Source: Gracilariopsis chorda
Lineage: Eukaryota; Rhodophyta; Florideophyceae; Gracilariales; Gracilariaceae
Reading direction: 5' to 3'
DNA: 64,000 nt
Assembly (NCBI GenBank): GCA_003194525.1
Contig: NBIV01000005.1
Location: 186,001-250,000, forward strand
The position numbers and the translations under genes were made by a program. Below the pieces are notes generated by a model. That model searched no databases. It was not told where the DNA came from and worked only from the letters and a program-made list of their open reading frames with translations. Positions 34,897 to 45,529 of this stretch are shown piece after piece. The stretch's first letter is position 1. Every line of letters begins with the position of its first letter.

Positions 34897-35556
34897 ATGG
34901 GTCGAGACCCAACCCCACCGGTTCTCACGTTCCTCCGCTCCGCCACGGCCACGCTGGCCTCCATCACCGAGGCCCAGCGCGAGTCTGCATTGAACGTCGA
35001 GGCGCTGGTTGAAATGTGCGCGGACCTACACCCGCGCCTACAGTCCACCCTGGCTAAGCACAGGCAGCAGAAGCGAGCCGCAACGTCCAAATGGCAGTTA
35101 CCGAACTTCACTGAAGGCGACTATGTCCTTGTGACCCGCTCCGACTTTCACGCCGGTGAAAAGCTCTGTCTCAGCTGGCGCGGTCCGCGTCAAGTCCACA
35201 AGGCCCTCAGCGACTACGTCTACAAAGTCGAAGACCTTCGCAATGGCCAGTATGACGACGTTCATGCGTCCAGGCTCAAGCTCTTTCGAGACGGCGAGAC
35301 AGGCAAAGTTGCGATCATGTCGCATGTCTTGCAGTCCGAAACGGGCATAGTCGTCTCCAGACTACTTGGTCTCGAAGATGGCCCCGATGTTCTTCACATC
35401 CGACCCCGCTGGAAGGGACTCGGCGAAGCCGAAAACACCCTGGAGCCGATTGCTCGCGTCTATGAAGACGTCCCGCAGCTCTTCGACAAGCTGCTCAAGC
35501 GCAAGTCCACTCCGGTCGACCTCGCCACTCGGGCTCGCGACGAGCTCGACCTCTGA
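34897..35556 (+). pseudogene. Element D: integrase tail and chromodomain
   Basis: The integrase C-terminal tail leads to a chromodomain near 35345-35500 (VSRLLGLEDGPDVLHIRPRW, then KGLGEAENTLEP). A chromodomain at this position is typical of chromoviruses and would steer integration to marked chromatin. Confidence 0.75.
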
Positions 35557-35566
35557 AAGAGGGGAG

Positions 35567-35907
35567 TGTAGCGCGCTGCGCTAATTGCGCAACATATGAC
35601 CAATGGACATTTATCATATGTGACTCAAGTGCGACCCACGAAGCGGACTACAGTAGGTCAATCACTATGAAGCCTACTCCACCGTTCTGTCCTCCAGGAC
35701 AGCGCCCGACTTCCGGCGGCCGCCGCCGCCGGCGAGGCTCTAGCAGCAGCCGGCATGGCAGCAGCCCGCCGCTAGAATAGTATAAATAGTCCGTCTGGTC
35801 TCTCGCCCCAATAAACTCCGGGGCATCGATCATCCTCTGTCGATCAACCCTCTGGCCCTTCGGTCAATCTCAGTCTCTCTGACTCCCTCATCCCGATGCT
35901 TGTCACA
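35567..35907 (+). repeat. 3' LTR of element D
   Basis: Matches 30264-30604 at roughly 97% by my count and ends directly at the right copy of the 174-bp duplication. Confidence 0.92.
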
Positions 35908-36082
35908 CATTTGAACCTTTCGCGCCTGCACGGGGGTGCTTGCACGGTCTCCGCTTTTCGATGCTTCCTGTATTCCATCCGTCTCTTTGACCACTTCTTC
36001 CACTTCTCGCATTTCCTCTAAATAAGAGCGCCGTCCCACTCCTTCCTTTATCCTATCTCTCGTCCATCTCCCCTTCACAATT
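35908..36082. repeat. 174/175-bp direct duplication flanking element D, right copy
   Basis: Repeat of 30090-30263, one base longer. It continues into the intact upstream part of the interrupted coiled-coil gene. Confidence 0.9.
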
Positions 36083-36636
36083 TGATCCTCTTCGTCCCCA
36101 TCACTCTTTACCAAAGAGAATTTTACCTGTCCTCCGTCTCGATTTCCACTTGGGGACCCGCCTCTGTTCAGCGCACCTGCCTCTTCCATTTGTTTCCTTC
36201 CCGGCATATGTTCGTCTTCTTTTCGGTCTTCAACCAGCGCATTTCCTTTCAACCCTCCCTGATCTGTTACCTCTTCCGTTCTCCTAACAACCGACCCTTT
36301 CTTACCCTCCACGCTACCACCAGACCCAGGTATAGATCGCTGTTCCCGAACCGAATCTCTCCCTCTTGCCATATGCGCATGGGCATCAGCCCTCAAATTC
36401 TCACTCATCGTGCGCTCACTCGTCGAATCCCAATATCGAACGTTCTTTGCCCCATCTCTTCCCCCTCTCTTCGGAGCACCTTCCCCTGACCTCCTCTACA
36501 ATAATACAATCCTTGGAACACATGAATTCGCTTTAGTTCCACTCGCGGTTTGCTCCTCAATAGCTTTTCGCCGCGTTTTAGGCGCACTCGACGCACCACC
36601 CCCTTCCGGGCCTCGCTTCATTCCATTCGGTGCCAT
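36083..36636 (-). pseudogene. Coiled-coil protein gene, N-terminal part
   Basis: The first ATG of the frame is at 36636 (MAPNGMKRGPEGGGASS). The product is basic and disordered (SSAPKTRRKAIEEQTASG), then charged (GRDSVREQRSIPGSG ...), and leads into the duplicated segment KGRWTRDRIKEGVGR ... EEMREVEEVVKETDGI at 36080-35908. One in-frame stop lies near 36496. The gene continues at 30089-28446 beyond element D. It lies about 340 bp downstream of, and in the same direction as, the methyltransferase-SET gene. Confidence 0.5.
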
Positions 36637-36978
36637 TCTTGGAGTCAAACCTCTTGCGCAAATGGCTGGTGATGCTCTGGGTTGGCGCACACCGCCATGT
36701 GTTTTCCGGGAAAATGTGGCCAACTGATGCGCACAAAAATCTTTGCTTTTTGTGAAATCTTGAGAATTCAATCCTCGGTGGTACCGAAAATGGACGTTTC
36801 TGTATCACATCTACATCGCTTTGTATCTTCTATCCCTACTGAAAAGTAATGTTGTCCTCAGTGAAGACTTGACATCCGTGCACATAATAAATGACGTCCT
36901 TTAGCCAGGCTGTGGACAAAGGTTTATAACAACAAACTAATCAATGACTATCGTTCCATCCTCTACATTCAAATTGGC

Positions 36979-39900
36979 TTACCAGTCATAAAAATCACCG
37001 TATCCGGCGAAGAGTTTCTCTCCTTGCTCTATGTCAGCTGTCGTCTCCATCTTTATAATTTGTAGTCCGTTACTCCCCCTGCTGTTCGTCCCACGCCCGG
37101 TGTCCGTTTCATTAGCACATTAGCTTCCCTTCTCTTCACGGGGCCATCCAACATTGCATCAAACTCTTTATCCCATTCCACGTACTTTGGATCGTTGATA
37201 TACCCTGGAATACAAACAGGGGCAGGTACCACCCATAAAATGGGGTTCGCTTCTTTTCCGTGCCATTTCGTCAGCTGTTTATGATGCGGAAGTAAATTGA
37301 ACTGTTGATTGTAGACGTCTATCTCCACCGCATATTTCTGGAAGCAATCCTTCGTCACACCCATGACTCCCTCCCCGTAGGTCTTGTGCACTTCTTTCTG
37401 ACTCGAAAGGTCATGATAAACCAACTTCCGGTAGAAATAGCACACTACCTCGCCTGCAGCAATTTGGCGAGTTGCAAACACTCCAAAACCAGCCTTTTCA
37501 TGCCGAATAGTAGACTTGCCAACTCGCAAACCATATTGTACCGCCTCCATTGCCAATAGAGTCTTCATGATCTCCAGATTCGTTCTTCCCTGCAGCTCCC
37601 TCGGCCATCCATCCAGAGCTTTCTTCCTTCCCAACTTCGCTAGAATTGCAATTTGCCATAAAGTGGATAGAAAGTCAACATGGTGTGAAGGAAGAATTTG
37701 GTACGGTTAAAGTCCGTCGACAGCTCTCCATAACACGGTGTGCCAGCTTCTTCCCATTGGGAATGCAGAGGAAACACAATGAGCCATCTTTCGAAATTTC
37801 TGGCTCTTCTCAATATCTGTGTGTCCTTCCCGTATTATGAAAGCGAAGCGAACAATAGTGGCATGCCTGGCGTGTTCAAAGTAAACTTTGTCTGGTTCAC
37901 ACCCCACAAACCTCCAATGGTTGGGCAGTTCCATGCACGCCATCGCTGTCGAGAATGTCCCGGCAAACATGTCGCCCACAAGGTCTCCTGGCTGACTGAA
38001 GTTGCAAATCAGCTCTTTCAACAGTGCCCTACACATCTGTTCTGGTCGGACTCTCTTTCTCGTATACTTCCCATCCAGTTTTTTCACAGACCACATGAGC
38101 ATCTCACTATTTGACATCGACGGCACCTGATCCATGATTGCATGATACGCTGGGTATCGCGAAGCAACATAATTGAAGTTCTGATAGTTGACCATCCGGT
38201 GCTTTTGTGCATAAGAACCTACAGAACGAACAGCATGCACAGCTTATTCAGTCGTCTGGTGCAACTGGCAACTTCTTCTTCCAACGTTACCCTTCGTTCT
38301 ACCTAAAGACCGTACGAAATGGAGGGGTTGCTCGTCGACGAAAAAAGAGTAACGCTTCGTATCAGAGTCATCCATGTAGGTAACTTTCCGTAGCACATCC
38401 CGCCACAACGGTACCTGATCCCACGAGCAGAACTGTATAATATGTCCTCCAGGACTTAGAAGCTTTGACGGCCTCCTCGCTGACCTGCTCATGCCCTTCT
38501 CGGTCAAAAAAAACCCCTAAAAACCCCTAAAACGACGGTCAGAACGAGTCCCATATGGCGGATCAGAAAGCAAGAACAGTACTCTTCCTTCAATAGATAC
38601 CTCGCTTTCGCCAGACTTGTCGTCAACTTCTATGAGATGCTCAAACTTGCATTTGTGGCGACGGAAGTTGCGGGAAAGCTCCTTCTCAAAATAATTGTAG
38701 GCTATCACATCACCAAAATTCGTAGGGTACAGTGGTGCACGAATGCCTGTGCCTTCGACATCATACAATAAGTTCTGCCACAAAGCTGATGTCGGCAGTC
38801 CTTTAGTTGCCTTAGGTGCAGTACCAATTTACGCAGTACCACTTTCCGCATCCTCTACCACCTCTACCTCTTCCACTTCATCCACCTCACTTTGATCACC
38901 ACCTTACACACGTTCCACACCCTCAGCACGTTCGTTCCCACCACCAGCTATACCAGTCTCTACCGGCTCCATAATGATGTCAAAGTCTTCTGCGGGCTCT
39001 GGTTTCACAGCTTGATGTAGTTTGAAATTGATCCCATGCAATTCAATGAGCTTCAGAGGCTTTATGGCCTCTTGAACCGTAGTGACAAGAGATTTACTAA
39101 AATTCTTAAACCGCAAAGGGAAACGTCTCTTTCTCGTGATGATGAACCTTTGGAGGGCATCCCATTTGCTGGGAGCAGAGATGTCGAACAGTTCCTCCTG
39201 TACCACCACATTACAAAGGTCACCAAGGTATTCTTTCGCACAAAGAAGAAGCGCTGTATCCACTGGGTCCGGTAGATTCCATCCCCATTTGGTAACGTTT
39301 TGTTCCACGGTGGTGACGTTCTTCTCCTCCACAAACTGTTTGGAATAATCTTTTTGTTGGAAGCCCAAGGAGCGTTCTGCGATATCGGTGAAGACTAAAT
39401 TGATATAGTCGAGTCAAATGTATGGCAAGATCATAACCTCAACGTTGGGAAACCCGAGGAATAGAGCGAAACAATCCCAAGCCCTGGTCACCAGCTGCAC
39501 ACCATATCCGACTCTCTGACTCTGGGTCTTCTCCGACAAACTCACTTTCGAGAACTTCTTAGCTGCCATACCCCTTTTCCTCTTCCTACAACTTCCTTTC
39601 TTATCCATGGCAATCTGTTGCACCATAGAAAAATCAATGAACATTTCAAAGTCGGTGCAAGGATTCGTGTGTAAAGCGGAAGATTTCTTGGTTGCGCCCA
39701 GAACACTGGACTTGCAAAACACAGATAGCAACACGTTACAAGGAATTCTTTTAAGCCCTTCCCTTTTACAATAAACCTTCTAGGAGTCCCTTACGCGCCT
39801 GTCTTCTTCACGGTCCTTCACGTCCACCACTCTTTTAATAAGATAGAGTTGACGTGGAGGGTCTCTGAGAACCATTTTACGGAGCTCGGAGTCCAAATAC

Positions 39901-40382
39901 GAGATGCAATCCGGTCGGATCAGACTGAGAAACATTTTATTGGCAGAGTCATGAACGTTGCGACTTTGTACCGCGAACTCCGCAAAGTCGGTGTGCTTCA
40001 AACTTCTCGGCTCATCCAAATTTTGCCTCGTCGCTGCGTACTCATCAAGAACTGCGAGATAAGCATCAATAAGCTCTTTACCGGTTCCGTGCATCTTGAA
40101 TGAACCCGTTTCTTTCGCGGTTACGGTGGAGGCTACGCTAGACACCATGAAAAAGTCTTCTATATAAGAGCTCATGAAATTGCCGTCTTGTAAGTGGACG
40201 TCGCAGCAGTGAAGGGAGGTTCCAAGTGCTGAGAAAGGGTGGATGGCAAAAAGGGAGCAGTTCTGGTAGCTTTGAATGAAAGTGGTAACACTCTTGCAGA
40301 CGACCGCTCCAGTGCTTTGTTCAACAAGAAAAACTTGTTCTTTGGGTTCGGTAGACGTTCGCGATCGCCCAAACCGACGCAC
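36979..40382 (-). pseudogene. DNA amino-methyltransferase fused to a SET domain, stop-interrupted
   Basis: A single minus-strand frame runs from 40382 to 37053 (about 1110 codons) with seven in-frame stops (near 39780, 39414, 38904, 38829, 38517, 38244, 37707) and no frameshift; one frame change occurs at the extreme C-terminus (~37050). The N-terminal ~500 residues are unrecognised. Then come the methyltransferase catalytic motif FLLSDPPYGTRSDR (~38565) and, downstream, the AdoMet-binding motif GDLVGDMFAGTFSTAMACM followed by FVGCEPDKVYF (~37980-37890). Motif IV before motif I is the order of beta-class bacterial-type N6-adenine/N4-cytosine methyltransferases. A SET-like domain follows: AGFGVFATRQIAAGEVVCYF (~37470), YINDP (~37200), and in the shifted frame EQGEKLFAGYGDFYDW ending at 36979. 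Active-site integrity cannot be judged. There is no convincing ATG; the frame opens at GTG 40382. Confidence 0.7.
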
Positions 40383-40451
40383 CGAAAGCGGTTGCGAAGA
40401 AGGCGCAAATCCCTTTTTACGTGTTTGCCACGGATTGTGTTTCTCTTCAAG

Positions 40452-40610
40452 TTTTGGGTCGAGGTCCGTGGTCCGGGGTGTCGTGGTGCTCCATTGCGAT
40501 CACGATGGGGCGCCAGGACCCCAAAATGTTAATTAAAAATCAAGTCGTGGCACTTTATCGCGATCGCAATGGAGCACCACGACACGCTGGACCACGGACC
40601 TCAACCAAAA
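40452..40610. repeat. 50-bp inverted repeat in the divergent promoter region
   Basis: The arm at 40452-40501 (TTTTGGGTCGAGGTCCGTGG...) is the near-perfect reverse complement of 40561-40610, with a ~60-bp spacer containing TTAATTAAAAA. It lies between the divergently read methyltransferase-SET gene and the 40.9 kb gene. It could be a two-sided operator, a cruciform, or abutting transposon ends. Confidence 0.88.
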
Positions 40611-40907
40611 AATTAACAAATTCTTTTTTCATTGCAAGTACTTGGGAGGGGAATTGCAGCGGTTCTTCGGTGATGACAATGGATGGCATGAAACGTCTTG
40701 AAAACGTTCTAAAGTTCTTACGACCATCTCTTTGGAACCGAGGACGCGTGATCACGAGAGCATTCGAAGTCAAGAGTGCCACAAGAAAACGTAAGCGCGT
40801 GAAATTAAAAGTACTCAGCCTTGGTTTGGACTGGGAATAAAAGGAACCCGCAATCACGGAATTGGACTCCGAGGAAACCTGTTTCGCGAAAGAGACGTGT
40901 TCTAGAT

Positions 40908-42092
40908 ATGCCGAACACGCGAGGCGAAGCGAAGAACTGGGGCGCCTCCCGAGCTAGCAACCACCCTGAGCCGTCAATTGGGAGCAATACGGGTCAGGTG
41001 CTTAAGGGTAATGTGGAGGTCAATCTTTTCATACCACTTGGGAGTAGTAATGCGAGGGTGAAGGTAGGAGAGGCGAAATTGCGTGGTGTGGGCGTTGCTG
41101 GGTCACCAGGGACGCGACTCTGTCGCTCACTACACAACCATCCCCTGTCCTCTACGCAGAGACTGGGAGAGGACTTGGTCGTTATCTTTAAGACCAATAT
41201 ATAGTCACACAAAGATGGAAAGTATCCGTATGTCTTTAGCAGTCCCGAGGAACCCGCCGCAACTTTGAAAGAGATGATTTCAGCGGATTTCTATGCCTGG
41301 GACACTGCGATGATGAGCGTCAAGAATGAAGGTGGAGAGAGCGATGAGTCGGTTCCACCGCAGTCAGGAGAAGATGTGAAGACTGTCCACAGAAGTATAG
41401 CTTCCAGGACCACTGCAAGACAAGTCAAGTGCCTTCCCGCTGTTGCTGTTGCTGGTACACCGTCGAGCATTTTGGTGAGCAAGGCGCCGGTGAAGAGCCT
41501 TGAGAGCGGTGGAGAGGCTCCGGTGAAAAACCTTCAGAGCGGTGGAGGAACATCAGGTACTCTCGCGGGCGGCTCTGGAAAACGAGGAGCACCTGAAGGA
41601 GGAGCAACCTCCGATGATGGCGTCATAGAGGTGCCTCTACTCTCCAGGAACGATCCCGATCCGAAGGAGAGGGTTTTATATGATGAGGGTGATGCTGTTC
41701 CTTCGGAAGAGGTGGATAACAGTTTGGGGGTCCTAGACATCAACCAAGATGATTATGACCAGGAAAATTGCGTAATCGATATCCAAAACATTCGATTTCT
41801 GGAGAACATGGTTCGTTCGACGAATGACAAACATCTTTGAGATACTTCGAACAAATTCAGGAAATTAGGATGTTTCTCTTCTCTTGGATCGATTGCGGTG
41901 GTCCTGTTTGAGGATGTGCCAGTGCGTGACGCTATTGATGCAAGTGGGCGTATGATTGTTTCTGTGGTTTTGGTGGTCGGCTTCCATCGAGTGAGCTTTC
42001 TACTGGACCTGGAGGGGGAAGACGCGAAATGGGCACGAATTAATGCTGGTTTGAACTTACGCTTTGGGAACGGAACGACGGGCGAAGAATGA
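40908..42092 (+). pseudogene. Unrecognised gene of the large locus, N-terminal part
   Basis: The frame starts at ATG 40908 (MPNTRGEAKNWGAS) and stays the same to 42092, with in-frame stops near 41202 and 41838. The product has a beta-rich start (VEVNLFIPLGSSNARVKVG), a Ser/Gly-rich low-complexity middle with a repeated APVKSLESGGE/APVKNLQSGGG unit (~41485-41550), an acidic segment (DINQDDYDQENCVIDIQ), and a hydrophobic patch MIVSVVLVVGFHRVSFLLDL. It is divergent from the methyltransferase-SET gene across the inverted repeat. Probably continuous with 42089-43269 after a frame change. Confidence 0.45.
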
Positions 42093-43269
42093 CCTTGAAT
42101 GAGGCATTGTGGCTGGGGAAGACGTTGAATGATTTGAGCTCCAATGTTCTGGTGATGTCCTTCGCAGATAAGATTCATACTGCTGTGTCTTTTATTCGTA
42201 ATTGCGTAGAGCAGGGCGGGTTTGATCTTTCGAATCTTAAACCAAACCAAATCACGGGGGTGTTGTGGAGCAGTGAGACCAAGGGGAAAGAAGGGAGGAT
42301 ACGTCATTTCAATCGTCATTCTGCTCTTGCTCTGAAGTTTGCGGGGAATCCCGGTCTGTTAGAGTTCTTCGATGGAGTGTGGCAAGAGACGCCTCAAATT
42401 GAGATCACTCATGTGTCTAGTGGTATTCTGCTTGGAATGTCAGGGGATAAGTTTCGTTTTACTATCCAATGTCTGCAGGCGCACGTTCGAGTGAGATCAG
42501 CTGCCACTGTGAGCATAGGACCGTTTGAGGATTCCAAAAGTACTTCTTCGACTGTGCTTCTAGAACCTATGACCTTTGCAGTGAGCTGGGGAGTTCTATG
42601 AATTAGAAAAAGAATGTGCAGGAAGTGATGAATACTACGGTTACGATCGGATATTCTAACCAGACTGTGTCAAATTATATCATATCTCGTCTGGGGAAGT
42701 GGTATACGAAAGTGAAACGCAGTTTAATTGAGTCCAGACTGAGTAATAAGGTGAAAGAGTTTCGTAAGACGCTTTACAGCGCTCTGTCGGGAATGAAGGA
42801 ACAGGATGATACTGCTGTTGCTCACTCTGCGGCCAATGTGGAGGTCATCGAGTTGCTTGGACTGAATGAGGAAGCTGCTCAGGAGCCTCAGAACGCTGAC
42901 CAGGAACGTCGAAGAAGTAAGCGAATCTCGAAGAAACGTAAAGTGGAGGTCCTGGACGAAGATGAAGATGAAGAGTCAGTTGATTTTGAGCCTCCGGTGA
43001 AGAGGCAGAGACGATCGATTCGTAAGAGGACTGCACCTGTTGTGAAGTGACCTAGCTTTGGTATCTCGCAGGAGGTGGTGGAGATGCTGCGTAGTTTGGG
43101 AACGAGAGATTTGAAGAGGTATTTGACAGCAAAGGAGATCATTGTCCTCGAGTCAAGCGAGAATGAAGCTCACAAAGACTTTTTAGATGATTATGAAGAC
43201 GAGGAAGAGGAGCAGCAAACCGTAGGCAGCATTGAGGCTAAAAATCCTGACATGTTCCAGCTGGCTTAA
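42089..43269 (+). pseudogene. Unrecognised gene of the large locus, middle part with nuclear-localisation-like tail
   Basis: The open piece at 42089-42601 encodes a mixed alpha/beta segment (NALWLGKTLNDLSS-type start, then GILLGMSGDKFRFTIQCLQA). The next frame (42616-43269) has a helical region, then a strongly basic bipartite stretch (RRRSKRISKKRKVEV and VKRQRRSIRKR, 42905-43045) that looks like a nuclear localisation signal, followed by acidic tails (DDYEDEEEEQQ). At least one frame change and one stop interrupt it. The basic signal suggests a nuclear protein. Confidence 0.45.
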
Positions 43270-43445
43270 GTCCGCGAGGAGACCTGGCTATGGGAGCAGA
43301 CATGTCTTGGTTGGACGTGGTATATTCGTTGCCGGTTGAGAGGCCTGGAAGCGTAAATGCAGTGAAGCATCCCCATCCATGGATGCAGAGGATAAATCTG
43401 AGGAAGCACCATTGAGCGGACTGCTTATCACCTGATGACTTCCGA

Positions 43446-44699
43446 ATGGTTCATTATGCTGTGCACTGGCGTGCGTCACGTAACATGCACAAAGAGATGG
43501 CTACTACGAAACGTGCGGTGCTGGGCGTGAAGATGCCGTCTTCGGGAACTGCATCGAATAAAGAGGAAGTATTATGGATGGCCACTTTTCAGAGAGAGGA
43601 ATTGGCTCTTATTTACTTTTCGAAAAAGAGAGTGGCGCTGTTGGAGAGAGGGTTTTGTGTGTTGGAAAAGTTTGGGACAGATGAAGGCATGGAGAGTGAG
43701 GCTTCGAAAAGGGGTGTAAAAATAGACGAAGATGTAATAGGAGAAGTAATGGAGTTCTTCAAACGCGGCTTTGTTTCGCAACCGGATATCACGAACGAAG
43801 CGATTCGTGTTTTCTGGAATATGATCATCAATACAGGAGGTATAAAGGATGTTGAGAATGGTATCAAAGTGGTGGGGCATTCCATCACAAACGAAACGAG
43901 GGATTGCAGACAGAATTGAGGAGCTGGAAAACGGTGCGGTTCTTGTTTGGAAGAGAGCCATGTTAGATGCAAGACTCGGTCAGATTGCAGCGGCTCTGGG
44001 ATTGTCTGAAGGTGGAGCGATGTATGCGCCTCACACGGGTGGCCGTATCCTTTGTACTGGAGAGAGTTGTCCGAGGCAGGTGCTCCGCACGGATTTCAGG
44101 GATTTGATGGAAATGAAAGGTTGAGGAATGTGAACCAGGGGTACTTTGCAATGGCATCGGGACCGGATGCGTTCATGATTTGGGTTTTTGAACGGTCTCA
44201 TACTCTGACAATGGCACGGGATGATTTGAAAGAGCTTTCGGCTTCTATGATGGTGCGGAAGTTCAGGGTTCCACCGTTTTCTGTGCTTTTTGGAAGAGGG
44301 GATTTATTTCATGCTGTGGCTGGGTATAATGATGCAATAGTGAAAGGCTATTGCATGTGATACCATATGTACTTAGTACTTGAAGGATATAATCTCCCGG
44401 ATGCGGTGCATAGGCAGGGCTGTTTCCGTCCTCCCTTTCTTAATTATGAACAGGATTGGGGCGATATACCTGAGGTGGGAGGAGGGGAGGAGGAGCAGGG
44501 AGATAACGCTGAAGATAGAGATGTAGTTGTGCAAGAAGCCGAAAGGGAGAATCCGTCGGATGAGGAAGACGATGAGTACATACTGAAACCAGCGGACATG
44601 AACACTGATGGAGATTATGAACAGGAGGATGACGATGAGAGTGAAATGGTTCCTAAAGGAGCAGAGGTTCTGATAGGTGGAGACGATGAAAGTGATTGA
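43446..44699 (+). pseudogene. Putative double-stranded-beta-helix (2OG/Fe dioxygenase-like) protein, decayed
   Basis: A helical segment (43560-43900) is followed by a beta-rich region that resembles 2-oxoglutarate/Fe(II) dioxygenase folds. RQVLRTDF (~44080) occupies the place of an HxD motif; its first ligand is Arg here, so activity would be lost. Then come GYFAMASGPDAFMIWVFERS and, about 40 residues later, GRGDLFHAVAGYND with a possible distal His, then YHMYLVLEGYNLPDAVH. The tail is very acidic (EEDDEYILKP ... EQEDDDESEM). Frame changes near 43.85 and 44.1 kb and a stop near 44358 interrupt it. The fold assignment is by pattern only; a different cupin-like function is possible. Confidence 0.4.
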
Positions 44700-45150
44700 T
44701 AATGATAAGTAAACTAGTGATATATGTTTGTTAAATCTGATTATTGCTGTTGGATCTTTATAGTGAATCTTTATAGTAAATGGGAGAGGTTTACTTCGAT
44801 GGGGACTACTTTGTATGTGGCTTCATTCGGATGATGCGTAGTAATGAAGGGATGATGTCTACAAAGCTTTAGCTCTGCTATATCCCATAAAGAGAAGTCG
44901 AAAAATATGAGAAGAAACTTGGTGGATGGGTACATTGGAGGGGAGAATGAAGAAAAGACAGTGGGAAACTCATATGAAAGACGAATGGATGTAATGGATC
45001 TTTATGGGGTTCTGAAACCAGTTTTGATGCATCATCTAACCTACCTAAGGATTGCTCTGACAACGAGCAAGTTGACCCCTTAGAATACATCAATAAAAGC
45101 ACATTTATTTCCCTCCAAACAAGCAGCCAATGGTAATCAAAGGATTTGCC
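44700..45150. other. No gene recognised
   Basis: AT-rich spacer with nothing supportable beyond short ORFs. Confidence 0.5.
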
Positions 45151-45529
45151 CTACTGGCGCGATTCGGTCGAGCACGTGTATGATCTGTCACTCTCCACAG
45201 CCTCAACGTCTATCAGCCCCGTTGAACCTGTCTCACACGTGGATATCTCTGACGGCCAGCGAACAGGCAAATCCTTGCTGCGTCCAATCACGCGGTAGTC
45301 TTCCAATTCCGTGTACACTGTGTCGATTTTCGGGCCAATGGAGCACAAAATCTCTTCCAAAAAAAAAACAATTGACACTGCCACGGTGCATACCAGTGTG
45401 CTTCAATGCAGCCTGTATGATTCACAATTTCTCCATTAATGTGCCCAAGCGAGGTAGAATAGCATTCTTACGGTCGCGCAAACGGCATAGTTGTAGGTAG
45501 CGAACCTCCGTTTGGGACATATCGGCCAT
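45151..45529 (-). pseudogene. Small decayed gene, unrecognised
   Basis: The start codon at 45529 has a good context (CACCATGG). The frame reads MADMSQTEVRYLQLCRLRDR and continues with one in-frame stop to about 45370. There, at a run of nine A bases on the + strand, the reading moves to the frame that continues to 45151 (FLEEILCSIGPKIDTVYTEL). The product would be a ~120-residue helical, charged protein. The family is unknown. On the opposite strand ACMIHNF resembles the end of a Harbinger transposase, but without further support. Confidence 0.35.

Larger units (their letters stand above)
30264..35907 (+). mobile_element. GC-rich Ty3/gypsy chromovirus D, structurally complete fossil (5644 bp)
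   Basis: LTRs of about 341 bp (30264-30604 and 35567-35907) start TGTAGCG, end GTCACA and differ by roughly 3%, so the insertion is fairly recent but older than the 15.9-22.9 kb element. Gag, protease, RT, RNase H, integrase and a C-terminal chromodomain follow in order. The coding part has a handful of breaks. The internal region is conspicuously rich in G+C, with C/G-ending codons, unlike its surroundings. The RNase H end (YTDHNNLIFLFDP ... KGEENVWADL) is of the style I know from oomycete elements. Confidence 0.93.

Noticed and set aside
36637-36771. H3-like stretch HQLATFSRKTHGGVRQPRAS upstream of the coiled-coil gene start
   Set aside because: It lies upstream of the first in-frame ATG (36636) and the similarity to H3 residues 19-38 needs gaps. 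Probably coincidence.
38507-38528. Telomere-like CCCCTAAAA doublet
   Set aside because: Only two imperfect units, inside a coding frame; too short to call an interstitial telomere repeat.
45370-45500. Harbinger transposase end on the + strand (ACMIHNF)
   Set aside because: Only a short motif supports it; the opposite strand has a better start context and longer coding-like reading.
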